Shown here: positions 45,101-56,594 of the stretch, one piece after another | How positions within the stretch are numbered: the first letter of the stretch is position 1 | Layout of the letters: every line of letters begins with the position of its first letter | From: Lepas anatifera | Taxonomy: Eukaryota > Arthropoda > Thecostraca > Lepadidae | DNA length: 64,000 bases | Assembly (NCBI GenBank): GCA_034440635.1 | Contig: JAOTON010001673.1 | Span: 559,001-623,000, forward strand | Direction of reading: 5' to 3' | Position numbers and translations under genes: made by a program | The notes under the pieces: model-generated | Told to the model about the DNA's origin: nothing | The model's input: only the letters and a program-made list of their open reading frames with translations | Databases searched by the model: none

Positions 45101-46440
45101 TCGCTGCAACCGGGTGCCTTTTTCAGTATGTGCGCCCCATTTCTGAGAACGCTGCCCTCACCAACCAGCAGTCTTCCCCGCTCAGCAGATGAGCGCCTCT
45201 TTCTGATAACTAGACACTTTATTTCAGTGTTCGAGCGCCTTATTTCAGAATTCTTATTCTCCATCTATTTTGGGCTCCTGGATTGCAGAGGCGCCCCCTC
45301 AAATGCAAAGGCGCACCTGGATAGAAAAGTGCGCCCCATGTTTGCAAAGGCGCTCCAAGATAGCATATGTTCCCCTTACATGGAAATAGGCACTCCAGGA
45401 AAGTAAAATGCTCCCTTTGGGTAGCAAAGGTGCCCCTTAACAGCGAAGGCAGCCCTAGATAACAATGGTTCTCTGGACAGCATAGGTGCCCTTGGATAAA
45501 CTGGTGCCCGGAAGAGAAAAAATAGCGCCTCACCGGAGACAAAAAGCACCCCAGGATAACGTAGGGGCATGTATTTCAATCATGTCTGTGATTGAAAAAT
45601 ACACCTAGACAGCATATGCGCCCCTGGATAGAAAGACACTCCTGGGCAGTAACGGCGCCCCTGGAAAGCAATAGTGCGCCCCTATGGAGAAAAAACCGCC
45701 TCCTGAATAACCTAGGCACCGCCCCCGAAATATCAGATGCCCGTGGATAGAACAGACTGCCTTGAATAAAACAGCGGCCCTGGATAGTAAAGGCGCCCTT
45801 TGATAGCATAAGCGTTCCTTAGCAACAATATGGGCGCTACATGAACTGAAGGTTCACGTGCACCTAAGCCCAATAATAGAGCAATCAATCAATGCCGAAG
45901 CACTCCTTAAAGCACGGGCGCCAAATTTCCTAAGAAGTAAAGGCGCCTCTGGGTAGCAAAGGCGACCCTCGACAGTGGTGTAGGTATTCCTGAATAACAG
46001 CAGCGTCCCTTGATAAGAATAGCCCCAAGATGGCACAGGTACCCTGTTGATAGGAAAAGCGCCCCTGAATATCAGAGGCACCCTCTGAATGAGGTGCCCA
46101 TGGAGAGCATAAGGGCGCCCTATGCATAACAAATTGCCGCTCCCTGGATAGCCTAAGCGCCCCTTGCATAGGGTAGGCGCCACTCGGTAGTATAGGTTAC
46201 CTTGAATAAAAATACGCCCCTCAATATAATGGTGAACCGGGATAAGAAAAAGCTCCCCTTGGGCGCTTGGTATCAAAGGCACCCCCGGAACAGCAAAGAT
46301 GCCCCTGGATAGCTAGGTTGCGTCCATTGGGGAGCGAAGGCGCCCCTGGGTGGCACAGGTGCCTCATCGAAGCAAAGGCCCCCCCCAGAGAGCATAGATG
46401 TCCCTGATGAGCACAGGTACTCCTGGACAGCCCCTAAATG
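42190..46440. repeat. GGCGCC satellite, 19-24 bp units with a higher-order repeat of about 350 bp
   Basis: Variable units of the form ggcgcccctggatagcaaa fill over 4 kb. Within 42.2-43.9 kb a higher-order unit is clear: the marker (c)tacggat..catatgcgcccttggctag occurs at 42493, 42835, 43188 and 43534 (spacing 342-353). Later copies are more diverged (44326 and 44773). All long open frames here are repeat translations (FLPKGAFA, LSRGAF, SKGRLCYP). Confidence 0.93.
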
Positions 46441-46449
46441 ACGTTGCAT

Positions 46450-47560
46450 AATGTTACGATTCCTATTATGACGTATGCTATTATATCAAAGTGAAGGTTA
46501 TTCAGTGTTTAGATCAAGGTTACAGGTCAATTTTAAAGGTCACTGGCCTTGATGATCAAGGCTTGATCAAAGGTCATTGGTAAGGTTGGGCACAGCGCTA
46601 GTTATAGCGTAAATTAGGCATAATATGTTGGGTTGTGCCGTAATAGGTCAATGACCTTGAAGGACCTTGACCCCAAAAATTGCAGACATTGTTTAGAGCC
46701 TTCCCTTTTGGCCTCAGCCCTGTTCTAGAGTATTCGCGCCCCGTTCCGGCCCGTTGGAGGGTGCTTGAACACCCCCTCGAGGTCTCCCAGTGGCACGAAA
46801 AAACGTCGGCGCGAAGCAACACAGTACTTGTCACACCTTATCATTGATCAATTCCGCAACTTTCCCTCAAAATTTAAGGTTGCGTCATCTCAGGTCAGGT
46901 CACCAGTGCAGGTCAATTGACCTCACCCCACAAAGTGTTTAAGTTGGCGTAAGTAAGAAAAGGGTGAATCTATCGAATTCAAACTTGTACCATATAATGG
47001 GCCCAAAAACGTACTAATACATTTATTGCGGGATTTTTCCCATCGATGGCCTAGGGTAGGAATCATGACCTCTCCATTGAAAATGCATGGGTAAAACGGA
47101 AATTTGCCGAAAAAATTGCTCTATGTCTGCAGACGCCACTTGGAATACCTTCGGATTCCCCAAATCATAGTATCCTAGGCCTCTTTATCGGTTTATGTTG
47201 CAAGTTTAGACATGTTACCTCTGAGAGTTCATCTGGGGCTTCCTAAGCAGGTTTTAAGACTTGGGTTAATTGCTTTGCAGGAAATATTGATAAAACCCGT
47301 ATTTTGATACCATTTTTTATTGCTATTGTGAGTTGATTCATATGCATACTGACTATGCTAGGCTAGATGGTGACCTTGACCTAGCCTTAGGTCAGGTCAT
47401 TTTTATGTTTTGACCTAGTATAGTCATATTATGCATTATTTGATGATTCGCCGTAACGAGAGGAAGCGAAGTGTGCCTAAAAATGATTCTAGCTCAACTC
47501 TGGCAGATGCTAGAGTATATACACAGAGACATGTTGTAAGCTTTGTCTCGGGGAGGGGCC
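46450..47560. mobile_element. AGGTCA-rich element related to types A-C, decayed
   Basis: It shares with the type B body atctcaggtcaggtcaccag (near 46888), ggtgaa.cttatccgat-type sequence and cctctccattg.aaatgcatgg. A terminus-like palindromic stretch (ggagggtgcttgaacaccccct) is near 46758. Flanking TTAA sites were not resolved. Confidence 0.6.
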
Positions 47561-47639
47561 TTAGCGCTGATCGCGGGAAAAATCCCCAATGGCCACCAGG
47601 GGCCCTCAGGGAGTCAGGAAATCTGGCGTGGGTGGAAGC

Positions 47640-48622
47640 CGGTAGGAGGGATTTTGGGTCTCCAAAATCAGCTGAGGGCTCCGTGCCAGTTAAGGGGGCC
47701 CCAGATAAGGGCCCCCGACGAGCTCATTTGACCTCAGCGCCAACACAGGATTCTCAAGACCAGCGTGGGGTGCCTACCTATTTAAACGGTTTCTAAATAA
47801 GCTCAGGGACCCAAAACTAACCTAGGGGTCCAATTTTCAACTCATGGGGCCCAGACACTCTGAGGAGAACCTGCAGTAGCTCAGAAGACCCATAAAACTA
47901 ATAAGGCCAGACTAGCTGGGTGCCTCGACGAACTAGTGCCCAGATACGCACAACGGGCCCCAAACAAGCTGAAGGGATCTATATCAGTGAAACGAAAACA
48001 ATACCAACCCAGGGGACCCTGACCAGCTTAAGGGACACTAATCCAGCTTGGGACTCAGAGCTCAGAGCTCCAGCTTTTAGCTCAGAGGGCCCAGGACCGG
48101 TTGAGGGGGCCCTATATCAATAAAAGGGCCCCAAAAAGCTTAATAGGCTTCAGCGGCAACATATAGGTTTCAAGTTCATTGTGAGAGCCTGGTTAACTAA
48201 AGCGGTCCCAGATCAGCTGAGGGGACTCGATATAAACTCATCGAAGTCACTGAAAACTCAGGGGCCCAGGCCCGCAGAGGTTCTGCGGCCTATGAGGCTC
48301 AGGTTAGCGTCAATCGGGTATTTCAGTATTGAGCCGTTAGCCAGGACAACTGTGATAAGTGGAGGTGGTGGATACGACACCTCAGTTTTTACCATGACCG
48401 AATATAACAGTATTATTTGCTCATCGTGCTTCAGTTAGTGTCAGTGGGTGCTTTCAGCATTTTCTACCACGGTACCAGTCATTAGCTGGCCCGAAATATG
48501 CTTGATGGTAAACGTGAACATGTCCTCACTGAGAGGAAGCTTTCATGAAAATAAGCATTTACAAATCCTTTTTTAAACGCGTTCTTCATTGACACTGGCC
48601 ACCTTTTGGGTATTAAATTGGC
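47640..48622 (+). mobile_element. hAT-like end module (GGGCCC/AGCTCAGGG-rich), copy 1
   Basis: Homologous to 15510-18009, but without the LINE. It continues past the nested MITE (48623-49151) to the terminus at 49241. It consists of diverged 20-30 bp segments around gctcaggggccc. Confidence 0.7.
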
Positions 48623-49151
48623 CAGTGGCGGATCCAAGGGGGAGGGGAAAAAGGGCATTCCCCCAAACGAAAAAGCTCGGTGGCAAAACTGCGTTTTCGC
48701 CCCCAAAGCGATCGACCTCCTTTTTTCCCCTACTCCTTCTCAGTTTATAAGCAAGATTTTGGTGTTCCAACTCTCAACTTCAAACAGAACATAAGTTGAT
48801 AAGATGTTCCCTGGCCTGTCCCCTCGAATCCGGAAATGTAAAAAACATTGAAGATTATATATTCGGGCACAGCCCTTCATCAGAATCATGGAGTAAATAT
48901 CAATAATTCTCAGTTATAGTATAGCCAGACCTCCATAGTATAGCAAGTCATAGTATAGCCAGCCTTGGATAGGAAGAAGTATCTCGAGCCCATATTTTTC
49001 ACCCCGTGAAGTTTTTATTGGCCTTTCGCCTCAAATACCCAAAATTCTACGGGCAAGTGATATTGGTAGCGCAGCTTTTTACTGCGTGTCGTTTTTTTGC
49101 CTTTCGACTTTGGTTTGCCCCTCCCAAACCGACCGGCTAGATCCGCCACTG
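48623..49151. mobile_element. hAT MITE (CAGTGGCGGATC), 529 bp, perfect 8-bp TSD
   Basis: TIRs are cagtggcggatc and gatccgccactg. The 8 bp aaattggc is duplicated exactly at 48615-48622 and 49152-49159. The empty site is seen in the homologous module near 17922 (taaattggtgcccc). It carries about 150 bp extra (near 48790-48950, with repeated atagtatagccag) relative to the copy at 62705-63089. Confidence 0.93.
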
Positions 49152-49241
49152 AAATTGGCGCCCCTCAGGTTCGGCGCCCCCCAGGTTCGGCGCCCTCCGA
49201 GCCTGCGCCCCCCCCTTAACGAAATCCTAGATCCGTCACTG

Positions 49242-50640
49242 CTTACGAATGACCGAGAGTACCCTGTTTGCTCTAGCAACGGCTGTACAAACCTGCTGTC
49301 GAAACTTGACTTCCCCGTCAAACACGATGCCCAGGTCTCTTTCCCCTGATGACTCGCGGATCTGAGTCCCCGTCATGGAGTAACTGTGGTGGGCGTTGGC
49401 AGGGCCAAGGTGCAAGACTGAACACTTGTCTAGATTGAAAGGGAGCTGCCAGACCGCAGACCATTTAAGCAAGCTGTTTATGTCTCGTTGGAGAGAGGCT
49501 CTGGATACAAGGTCCTGCACAGAGGTGTACACCTTGGTATCATCCGCAAAGATCTTGATACAACACTCCACAACATCGGGCAGGTCATTGATGTATATCA
49601 AGAACAGGATTAGGCCCAGAACTGACCCCTGGGGGACTCCACTAGACACCCTCAGCCAATCGGACGCAGCTGTGCCTATCACCACTCTCTGCTGTCGATG
49701 CGAAAGAAAGGCCCTGATCCATGTAAGAAGACGTCCCCTCACCCCGTATCCATATAGCTTCTTTAAGAGTCTCTCGTGTGGCACAGAGTCGAACGCTTTT
49801 GAAAAGTCCAAATAGACTAAATCCACTGGTTTATGGTCCTCGATGAGCTAACTCCAGTCCTCCAAGACCTCCAACAGTTGCGACTCACAGGAGCGTTTTG
49901 GTCGGAATCCGTGTTGGTGACGGGAGAGCAGATTGTGTTCAGTGAGGTGAAGGAGAAGCCGGTCTCGTATCAACGATTCCGTGATCTTGCATGGGACAGA
50001 TGTGAGGCTCACTGGTCTGTAGTTGCCAGGGTCTGGCCGATTCCCTTTCTTGAATATGGGAACCACTGTCCCTAGCTTCCAGGCCTCAGGCAGGAGTCCG
50101 GAGTCCAACGATTTCTGGAAAAGGTTAGCGAGCGGAATGCACAAGGTGTTGCAGGACTCAGAATCCGTGGGTGAAGCAGGTCAGGCCCAGGGGAACTGTT
50201 GGACTTCAGGTTATGAAGCTTTACTGCAATGTCTTGTTCTGTGAATACGACGCTCTCCAGAAAGGGTCCGTGGTAGCGCTGCTCAAACTCGGGGATGGTC
50301 AGCAGGTTTTCCTTGGTGAACTTGCTGGCAAAGAAGGAATTGAGAACCCTAGCCTTCTCTTCGTCGCTGGAAGCCAGAACACCCGATGCGTCCGCCAGGT
50401 CCTCGATTTTACCCTTGGTTTTTAGCCTGCTGTTAACATACTTCCAGAATGGCTTAGGACATGTGTTTGAATTTCTTGCCAGGTTATGCTCATGCTCCCG
50501 CTGGAGACGACGGGTCAGGCTCCTCAGCTGTTTAGCGCACAGAGTGTATCTCCCAGAATCGATGACATCACTTGCCTCATTGCTTGCCTCTCTCATGTTT
50601 CTTATCTGCTGTTCATGTCCTTTGCTTCTCTTCACATGTC
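49242..50640 (-). pseudogene. CR1-type LINE, RT part (joins 41455-42081)
   Basis: Minus strand: KPFWKYVNSRLKTKGKIEDL, the KARVLNSFFASKFTKE linker, NSSPGPDLLHPRIL, WKLGTVVPIFKKGNRPDPGN and YRPVSLTSVPCKITESLIRD, then LVYLDFSKAFDSVPHERLL, GVPQGSV, YINDLPDV, the catalytic FADDTKVY near 49540, and HLGPANAHHSY. These are CR1 motifs. The 5' end is truncated near 50640, and frameshifts occur near 49840 and 50080. The element breaks off at VLSVIRK, where the 7.16-kb insertion begins. Confidence 0.9.
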
Positions 50641-51260
50641 TATATGGAAAATGAAATAAAAATTGATTGATTGATTGAAATAAAATAAAATTGTGCATCT
50701 GACCCGATGATGACGACATATGACTCTCCACATACCAATACAACAGAAACTCACTTACAACAGCTATCTTGCATTCATGATACACAATTTAAAGGATACC
50801 TTTATTCAAAAGTATAATTGAGAGCAATTTATTTTCCGCCTTTGGGACGTCATTTGCCCCTGCTTTCAGGCTGTATGAATTGATGCTATTAAAACTATTT
50901 AAAAGAAAGCTATATTGAAATATCATAATTTTTCACAGCTAAAGCATTTTGTTCCCTTTTGTTATCTCAAATTTGCATGTAAGTATCTCAAACATTTAAA
51001 ATATTTTTTTAAAAACCCAGTAGAAGACTCGGTGCTCGGGATTCGGTGCTCGGATTTCGTGGCGGGCGGACGTGTCTCCACGAGCTCCTCCTTTCAGCAC
51101 ATATCTGATGCACTTCTACCACTTTTCATAACAATCAAACCAGAGCGTGTATTCTTCATTATTATTGGGGACTACTGCTTGGCACTGATATTAGCTAGGT
51201 ATGGGATCTTAGGTAGGATTTCGAGAACAAGGAACGTGCAATATTAGGCACTCATAGGTA
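50641..51260. other. Intergenic with a shared repeat
   Basis: 50685-50880 is a copy of the repeat at 12750-12930. It is preceded by an (attg)3 run (50664-50676), which may mark the tail of another retroelement. 50900-51260 shows nothing recognised. Confidence 0.5.
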
Positions 51261-52801
51261 GGTTCTCATCTTTTACACCCGTGTGGTTTTTGAGTCAGAG
51301 CTGGTCTTTGAGTGGTGTTTTGGCCAGGGTAGTAAAGGTTTTGGCGATCCATTATGCCGACGCTGCCTCGATCTCCGGTCTCTCGGGACCGAAATACCTC
51401 AGCGCTGTCGTCCCGGTTCCTATTTCCACCGCCATCGCCCCCTCCGACGAGCAACGGGGTCTGCGAGTGCGAAACAATCCGAAACTGTTACAGGAACGGC
51501 GAGGACTAGGGATCATGGCGTAAACAAGGGAAGTAGTGAGCCGTTGACGGGCATAAAGAAAGGTGAGGGTGTTAGCAGTGGTTCCTCTCACGGTCAATTC
51601 CAGGACAGTGAAGAGCATGTGCTGTTGTACGATACAGTAGCTGTGAGTAGCGGTGGACAGGGAAAGGGGACTGCCCCGCAGGGGACCAATTTTCATCTGC
51701 CGGACTCGTTTGCACCTGCTGACAGGTCCGGCACATGGATAATTGGGTACGGCATGTGACGACACCCGCGACCCCAGTTGGCAGGATGGGTTTCGCCCCT
51801 CGCCTTCGGGCGAGAGGCCAAATCGAAACTGCCATCCTCATCCTTTCTTGGCCTTCCTAAATTCAAATCCCACCAACTCCTTGTTCCTTTTCCTCTTCTT
51901 TCTTTATTTCCTTGTCTCTCCATGCCTTTCCACCCGTATCCTTTCTGCCCACTCCTAAATACCCCTCCTGCCCACTGTCTGCGATGTCTGGCCCGGCGTG
52001 TCTCCGCGGGTGGCGGGGATGTGTGCACTCTTGCTCGTCTTGAGTGTGGACACCTCGGTCGCGTGCGGCGCGCGTCTGGGCTGGACAGCGCAGACCGACC
52101 CTCTTCCTTTTTCAACTCATCACTTCCCAGTTACCCATATTATCCCAGTATCATGGGCGTCCTTGCACGTGTCTATGATTCTTGGATGGTCTGGGTGTAT
52201 GTGGGCCTCCGGCTCGTGTGGCTGGCGATTGGATCCCTCTAATCGCCGGCCCAGCGGGCCGGGGGATCGCTTCTCTCGGGCCAGCCGGGAATCAGTTGTG
52301 ACGAGCAGGTGGTAGTCTCCTGCTCCTGTGAGGCTGTGTGGGGGCGCCTGTCTTTTTAAGGTGAGCTGCGCACCGACCCGTACCCCGGGATGAAGGAGTC
52401 CTGGTAGCTGAGCTGAGGTAGGCGCTGTTTTGGTTCGTGTGCCTCTAGCAACACTCTACTTTGGTCTGGATTTCCGCAAGGGCGGGGAACTCTTGAAGGC
52501 ATCGACAAGAGTAGCAGCTTTGTAAAAGTATGTCGGCCTTTGGTGGGGCTCGGCTGTCCTTCCCTCCTTTGGTGAAGTTCCGACTTCACCCGGGGAGGGT
52601 GGGGTGTCCGTGCCCCGCCCGGGGTTGTCTGGGCTAGGTGCAAGGGGGGGACCGTCGTCGGGGCAGGGGGGCTTGGTGAGTCTCTCCCCCCTCTGTAACG
52701 GCGGCGTCTCCCCCCGTATAGCCAGCCCGTGCGTCGTCTCGCCCTGTAGCACCCTCGTTGGAAGGGGACGCACGTGGCTGGCCGAAATTAATCATACTCC
52801 C
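51261..52801 (+). mobile_element. Presumed 5' UTR of the Jockey/I-type LINE
   Basis: GC-rich sequence upstream of ORF1 with no break to other repeats. The start of the element was not defined exactly. LINEs of this kind have internal promoters at their 5' end. Open frames on both strands here have no motif. Confidence 0.4.
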
Positions 52802-54540
52802 ATGGATACCACAGACACCATAAACCCCACTCCTTACCCTCCACAGGAGGTAGACACCTCCCAGCCCCCTAGTGGGGAGGAGACCGAGCGAACACCAAGA
52901 TCCGGTTCGCAACACCCGAACATCCGACCCACTTGCCCCCGAGTTCTGGTAATGCGGGGACAAGTTGCATCTCTTGCGGTTCTGTCGCCCTTCAAGCGAA
53001 GGGAGGCCCTTGACCATCTTGGAAAGGTTGTGAGATGTGAGAAATTGCGTGATGGAGCGTTAGAAGTCGAATTCGCAAAGACAGCGGATGCCGAGCGTGC
53101 ACTCTCTGTGTCAGAACTGACGTTCACAAAAAGGAATCTGGACTCAAAAAGACTTGTAAAATCGCCATATCGGTAGAGGCCCATCGGACAAAGAACTTTA
53201 GGAAGGGAGTAGTCAGTAGCCAGGAACTTAGGGGCTTTCTGAGGATGAGATCTTCGAAGGTCTGGAGGAAGTCGGAGTGGTGGAGGTTCGGAGGATTCGG
53301 AGGAGGAGCGGAGACGAGATGTTGGACACTGACACGGTCATCTTAACCTTTGACACGACAGAACTGCCTGATCACATTTATGTTGGCTACTCGCGGGTTG
53401 GTGTCAGGCCTTACGTGCCGTCACCTATGCGGTGCTTCGTGTGTCAAAAGTACGGACATACTGCCCGAACTTGCAAGGGCAAGCGGGTGTGTGGGAAGTG
53501 TGCATCAGATCTCCATAGCACTAATGATTGTGACGCTCAAACACTGAAATGTGCCAACTGCGAAGGCTGCCACGAGGTTACTGACCGTTCATGTCCAGAG
53601 TTAATTCGTGAAAAGGAAATCATCTCCATTAAGACATCAAAGCAGATCAGCTTCCGTGAGGCTCGGGAGGCCTATGAGGCCTCCCATCCCAAAAAAGGCT
53701 TACGCCCTGGCAGTTGCCTCAAGTGTAGCGGGCCCCCCAAGGATGACCGCGGAGGAGGTCATCCGCTCCCTAACCGTGGCGGACTTCGTCCGTCTGGCAG
53801 GGAGGATGGGGCTGGTGTTTTCACGCCGGGCCGCCGCCCCGGCTCCTGAGCCGACGGCGGCACCTCCTCCTCGGCCCCCTTCTGCGGGGGCAGAGGGCGG
53901 GACGCTGTTCCCGCTCCTAGCTCCCATCCCCGGCCACTGCCGGCAATGGGAGACGGGGTCCTCCCCCGTGCCACAGCACCAGCAGGCAGCGCCTGCTGTT
54001 GAGTCCCGGGAGTCGGCACCCGGTGCCACTCCGAGCCAGGTACCGACTGAGACGGAGGGATGGACAGTTGTGGGACGGGGTGGTAAGCATTCCCCCTCGG
54101 GGAGGCGCTTCCGGCCGCCCCTCGTCCAACCACCCACCGGCGGCGATGATTCTGCGCCACCGCCGCCGCCGACCCTACCAGACACTGAGACGCCACCGGC
54201 ACAGCCTCCAGCCCAGATCCGCTCTTCTACCGTAACAGCAATGCGGAGAAATTTTGAGGTGCCGCGGAGCAGGTCTCCGACGAAGCGCCCCGCTGTGAAC
54301 CCTCCCAGCCAACCACAAACCACACGAGCCCGTGCTCATTCTGTAGAAGGCGCACGAGGCCGCGGTCCGGTCCGCTACCGTATCGGTGGCCCCAGCGTGG
54401 GGCCAGCCAAGGGCTCATACGGGGGCACTGGGCCCCTTGGAAAGGTTAGGTCGAACCGTTTCCTTTTAGTAAGCCCGTTTTCTTTTAGCTTAAATGACAT
54501 TTTTACAGTGGAACTGCCGATGACTCCGTTCAAATTTTAG
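52802..54540 (+). pseudogene. Jockey/I-type LINE ORF1 (gag-like, three zinc knuckles)
   Basis: ORF1 encodes the nucleic-acid-binding protein of the LINE. It starts at 52802 (MDTTDTINPTPYPPQEV). An RRM-like segment follows (SPFKRREALDHLGKVVRCEK, DGALEVEFAKTADAERAL), then DTVILTFDTTELPDHIYVGY. Zinc knuckles come next: CFVCQKYGHTARTC and CGKCASDLHSTNDC (both C-x2-C-x4-H-x4-C) and CANCEGCHEVTDRSC (about 53430-53600). The C-terminal tail is P/A-rich. The frame changes near 53170 and 53690, so it is broken or carries sequencing errors. It overlaps the ORF2 start by 47 nt. Confidence 0.8.
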
Positions 54541-56590
54541 TGACCTGCAGCATATCTTATCCGAATATAACCCATCTGTTTTTTGTCTTCAGGAGACAAA
54601 ATTGTCTCCTGGAGCTGCTTTGAATATTCGGAATTACCAGAGTTTTAGAAAGGATATTTTTAGTTCAACAATAGCATATGGAGGGGTGATGGTTGCTGTG
54701 CACCATGCCACTCCCTGCTACAGTATCCCTTTAAATACAGCGCTGCAGGCGGTAGCTGCCCGGGTAGATCTTGGTTTTATTAATTTCACAGTTTGTTCCG
54801 TTTATCTACCACCGGGCACCAATCTAAATTTAAATGATCTGCATAATTTAGTCGACCAGCTACCCACCCCATTTCTCTTGCTTGGTGATTTTAACGCCCA
54901 CAACTCAGTGTGGGGTGGAGCTGCCGGCTGCACGTGTCCCCAGGGCCGCACAGTCGAGAGTTTTCTTCATCTTAATTCCCTATGCGTCCTCAACTCCGGT
55001 TGTCCTACTCACATCACTCTACCCTCTGGTTCCCTCTCTTCTATTGACCTTTCCATCTGCTCTCCGTCTCTTCTTTTCCAGCTAAACTGGAGCACCCTGG
55101 ATGATCCTCACGGAAGTGACCATTTCCCTATTCTTATCTCTCCGAACCGTCCTCGCACTCCAGGACCAAACCTCCCGCGCTGGAACGAAAGGCGGGCAGA
55201 CTGGGCAGGTTTCGGGGCTGCGTGCAGTGCGGTGGACCCCACCTCGGAGGCCTCAGCCACTCAGGCTATTGAGAATTTTAATTGCATGGTCCTTACAGCT
55301 GCGAAACATTTTATTCCCATGACACTTGGGAATCAAAAACGCACGCCTGTTCCATGGTGGAACCAGGAGTGCAAGTCAGCGATTTTAAGCAGAAAACGGG
55401 CTTTTAGAGTTTTTAACAGGCACTCGACAGGAACAAACCACGTGAATTTTAAGCGTGCTAGGGCATTTGCGCGTCGTGTTGTTCTAAACTCTAAGAGAAG
55501 GTGGTTCGTAGAATATGTGTCCAGGGTGAATCGTTTCACTCCTTCAACTCAGGTCTGGTTCCAAATTCGAAGAATGCAAGGAAAGAATCGTCCCCCGTCT
55601 GCACCAGTTTTGGAGGCCAACGGGATTAAGATAACCAATCCCCAGGACGTGGCAGAGCACATGGCGAAGGCTTTTTATGACCGTTGCCGTCTTTCTTCTC
55701 AAAATCCTCATTTTACCCGAATTCGTGAAATTGCAGAGAGAAAACCGGTCGATTTTGGGCAGGATAACTCCGCTCATTACAATGCGCCTTTCTCAGTGGC
55801 TGAGCTCAGAGCCGCAGTGGCTGAGCTCAGAGCCGCACTCTCTACTGTTAGGCCGGTGTCACCTGGCCCTGACAAAATCACTAACAGTATGCTTCGTCAG
55901 TTACCTGATTCATCTTTATCGTCTCTGCTTAATATATTTAACCACATCTGGAATAATAATGACTTCCCAGATCAGTGGCGCGAGGCACATATTGTACCTA
56001 TTTTGAAGCCCGGAAAAACTGGTTTATCACCCACCGACTTTCGTCCCATTTCACTGACTTCATGTGTTGGCAAGCTGTTCGAAAAAATGGTTAACCTGCG
56101 TCTTGTTTGGTTCCTGGAATCCAACCGGCTGCTTTGTAGCAGCCAGTGTGGTTTTCGCCAGGGCCGCTCCACAATCGACCACCTTGTTCGGCTCGACGCT
56201 TCTGTGCGGGAGGGGTTTTTACGGAAAGCCCACACTATCGCAGTATTCTTTGACGTGGAGCGTGCCTACGATTGCACATGGAGGCATGGTATTCTGCGGA
56301 AGCTTTTTGAACTGGGCGTGCGAGGACACATGGGTTGGTTTATTTCGAACTTTTTGAAAAATAGATATTTTCGGTTCCGCGTGAACTCTACTCTATCGAA
56401 TCGGTACGAACAACAGAGCGGCATAGCTCAAGGTTCGGTGAGCTCCATAGCCCTCTTCGCAGTCATGATTAATGATATTGCAGACGATCTCCCGACCGGT
56501 ATAAAGCACGCGCTTTTTGTTGATGATTTTACGATGTGGGTGACGGCATCCACTACTTCTGCTGCGCAGAGGCGGCTCCAACTCGCATAA
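54494..56590 (+). pseudogene. Jockey/I-type LINE ORF2 (endonuclease-RT), 3'-truncated
   Basis: The frame opens at 54494 (MTFLQWNCR) and has an in-frame TGA at 54521-54523; it is then open to 56590. The endonuclease has CLQETK, LLLGDFNAHNSVWGG and HGSDHFPILI. The RT has SPGPDKITNSMLRQLP, WREAHIVPILKPGK, DFRPISLTSCVGKLFEKMV, QCGFRQGRSTIDHLVRL, VFFDVERAYDCTW, QGSVSSIALFAVMINDI and the catalytic FVDDFTMW. It stops in the RT thumb, where a type B TTAA element fragment begins, so the 3' end is missing. The FVDDF form fits the Jockey/I group. Confidence 0.9.
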
Positions 56591-56594
56591 ACAG

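Larger units (their letters stand above)
42082..49241. mobile_element. 7.16-kb hAT-like insertion with TIRs and 8-bp TSD
   Basis: It is bounded by cagtgacggatccaagg (42082) and the inverse atcctagatccgtcactg (ending 49241). The flanking 8 bp are cctacgaa (42074-42081) and cttacgaa (49242-49249), which differ at one base. Removing it rejoins a CR1 LINE in frame. It contains a GGCGCC satellite (about 42190-46440), an AGGTCA-rich segment (46450-47430), an end module shared with 15510-18009, and a nested 529-bp hAT MITE. No transposase frame was found, so it was mobilised in trans or is a composite. Confidence 0.82.

Noticed and set aside
42230..46282. Many open frames with SKGAF, SRGRLCYP and similar repeats
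   Set aside because: They are translations of the GGCGCC satellite; they occur on both strands and break with unit length changes.
53700..54323. Minus-strand frames opposite LINE ORF1
   Set aside because: They are shadows of the GC-rich P/A-rich tail of ORF1 on the plus strand.
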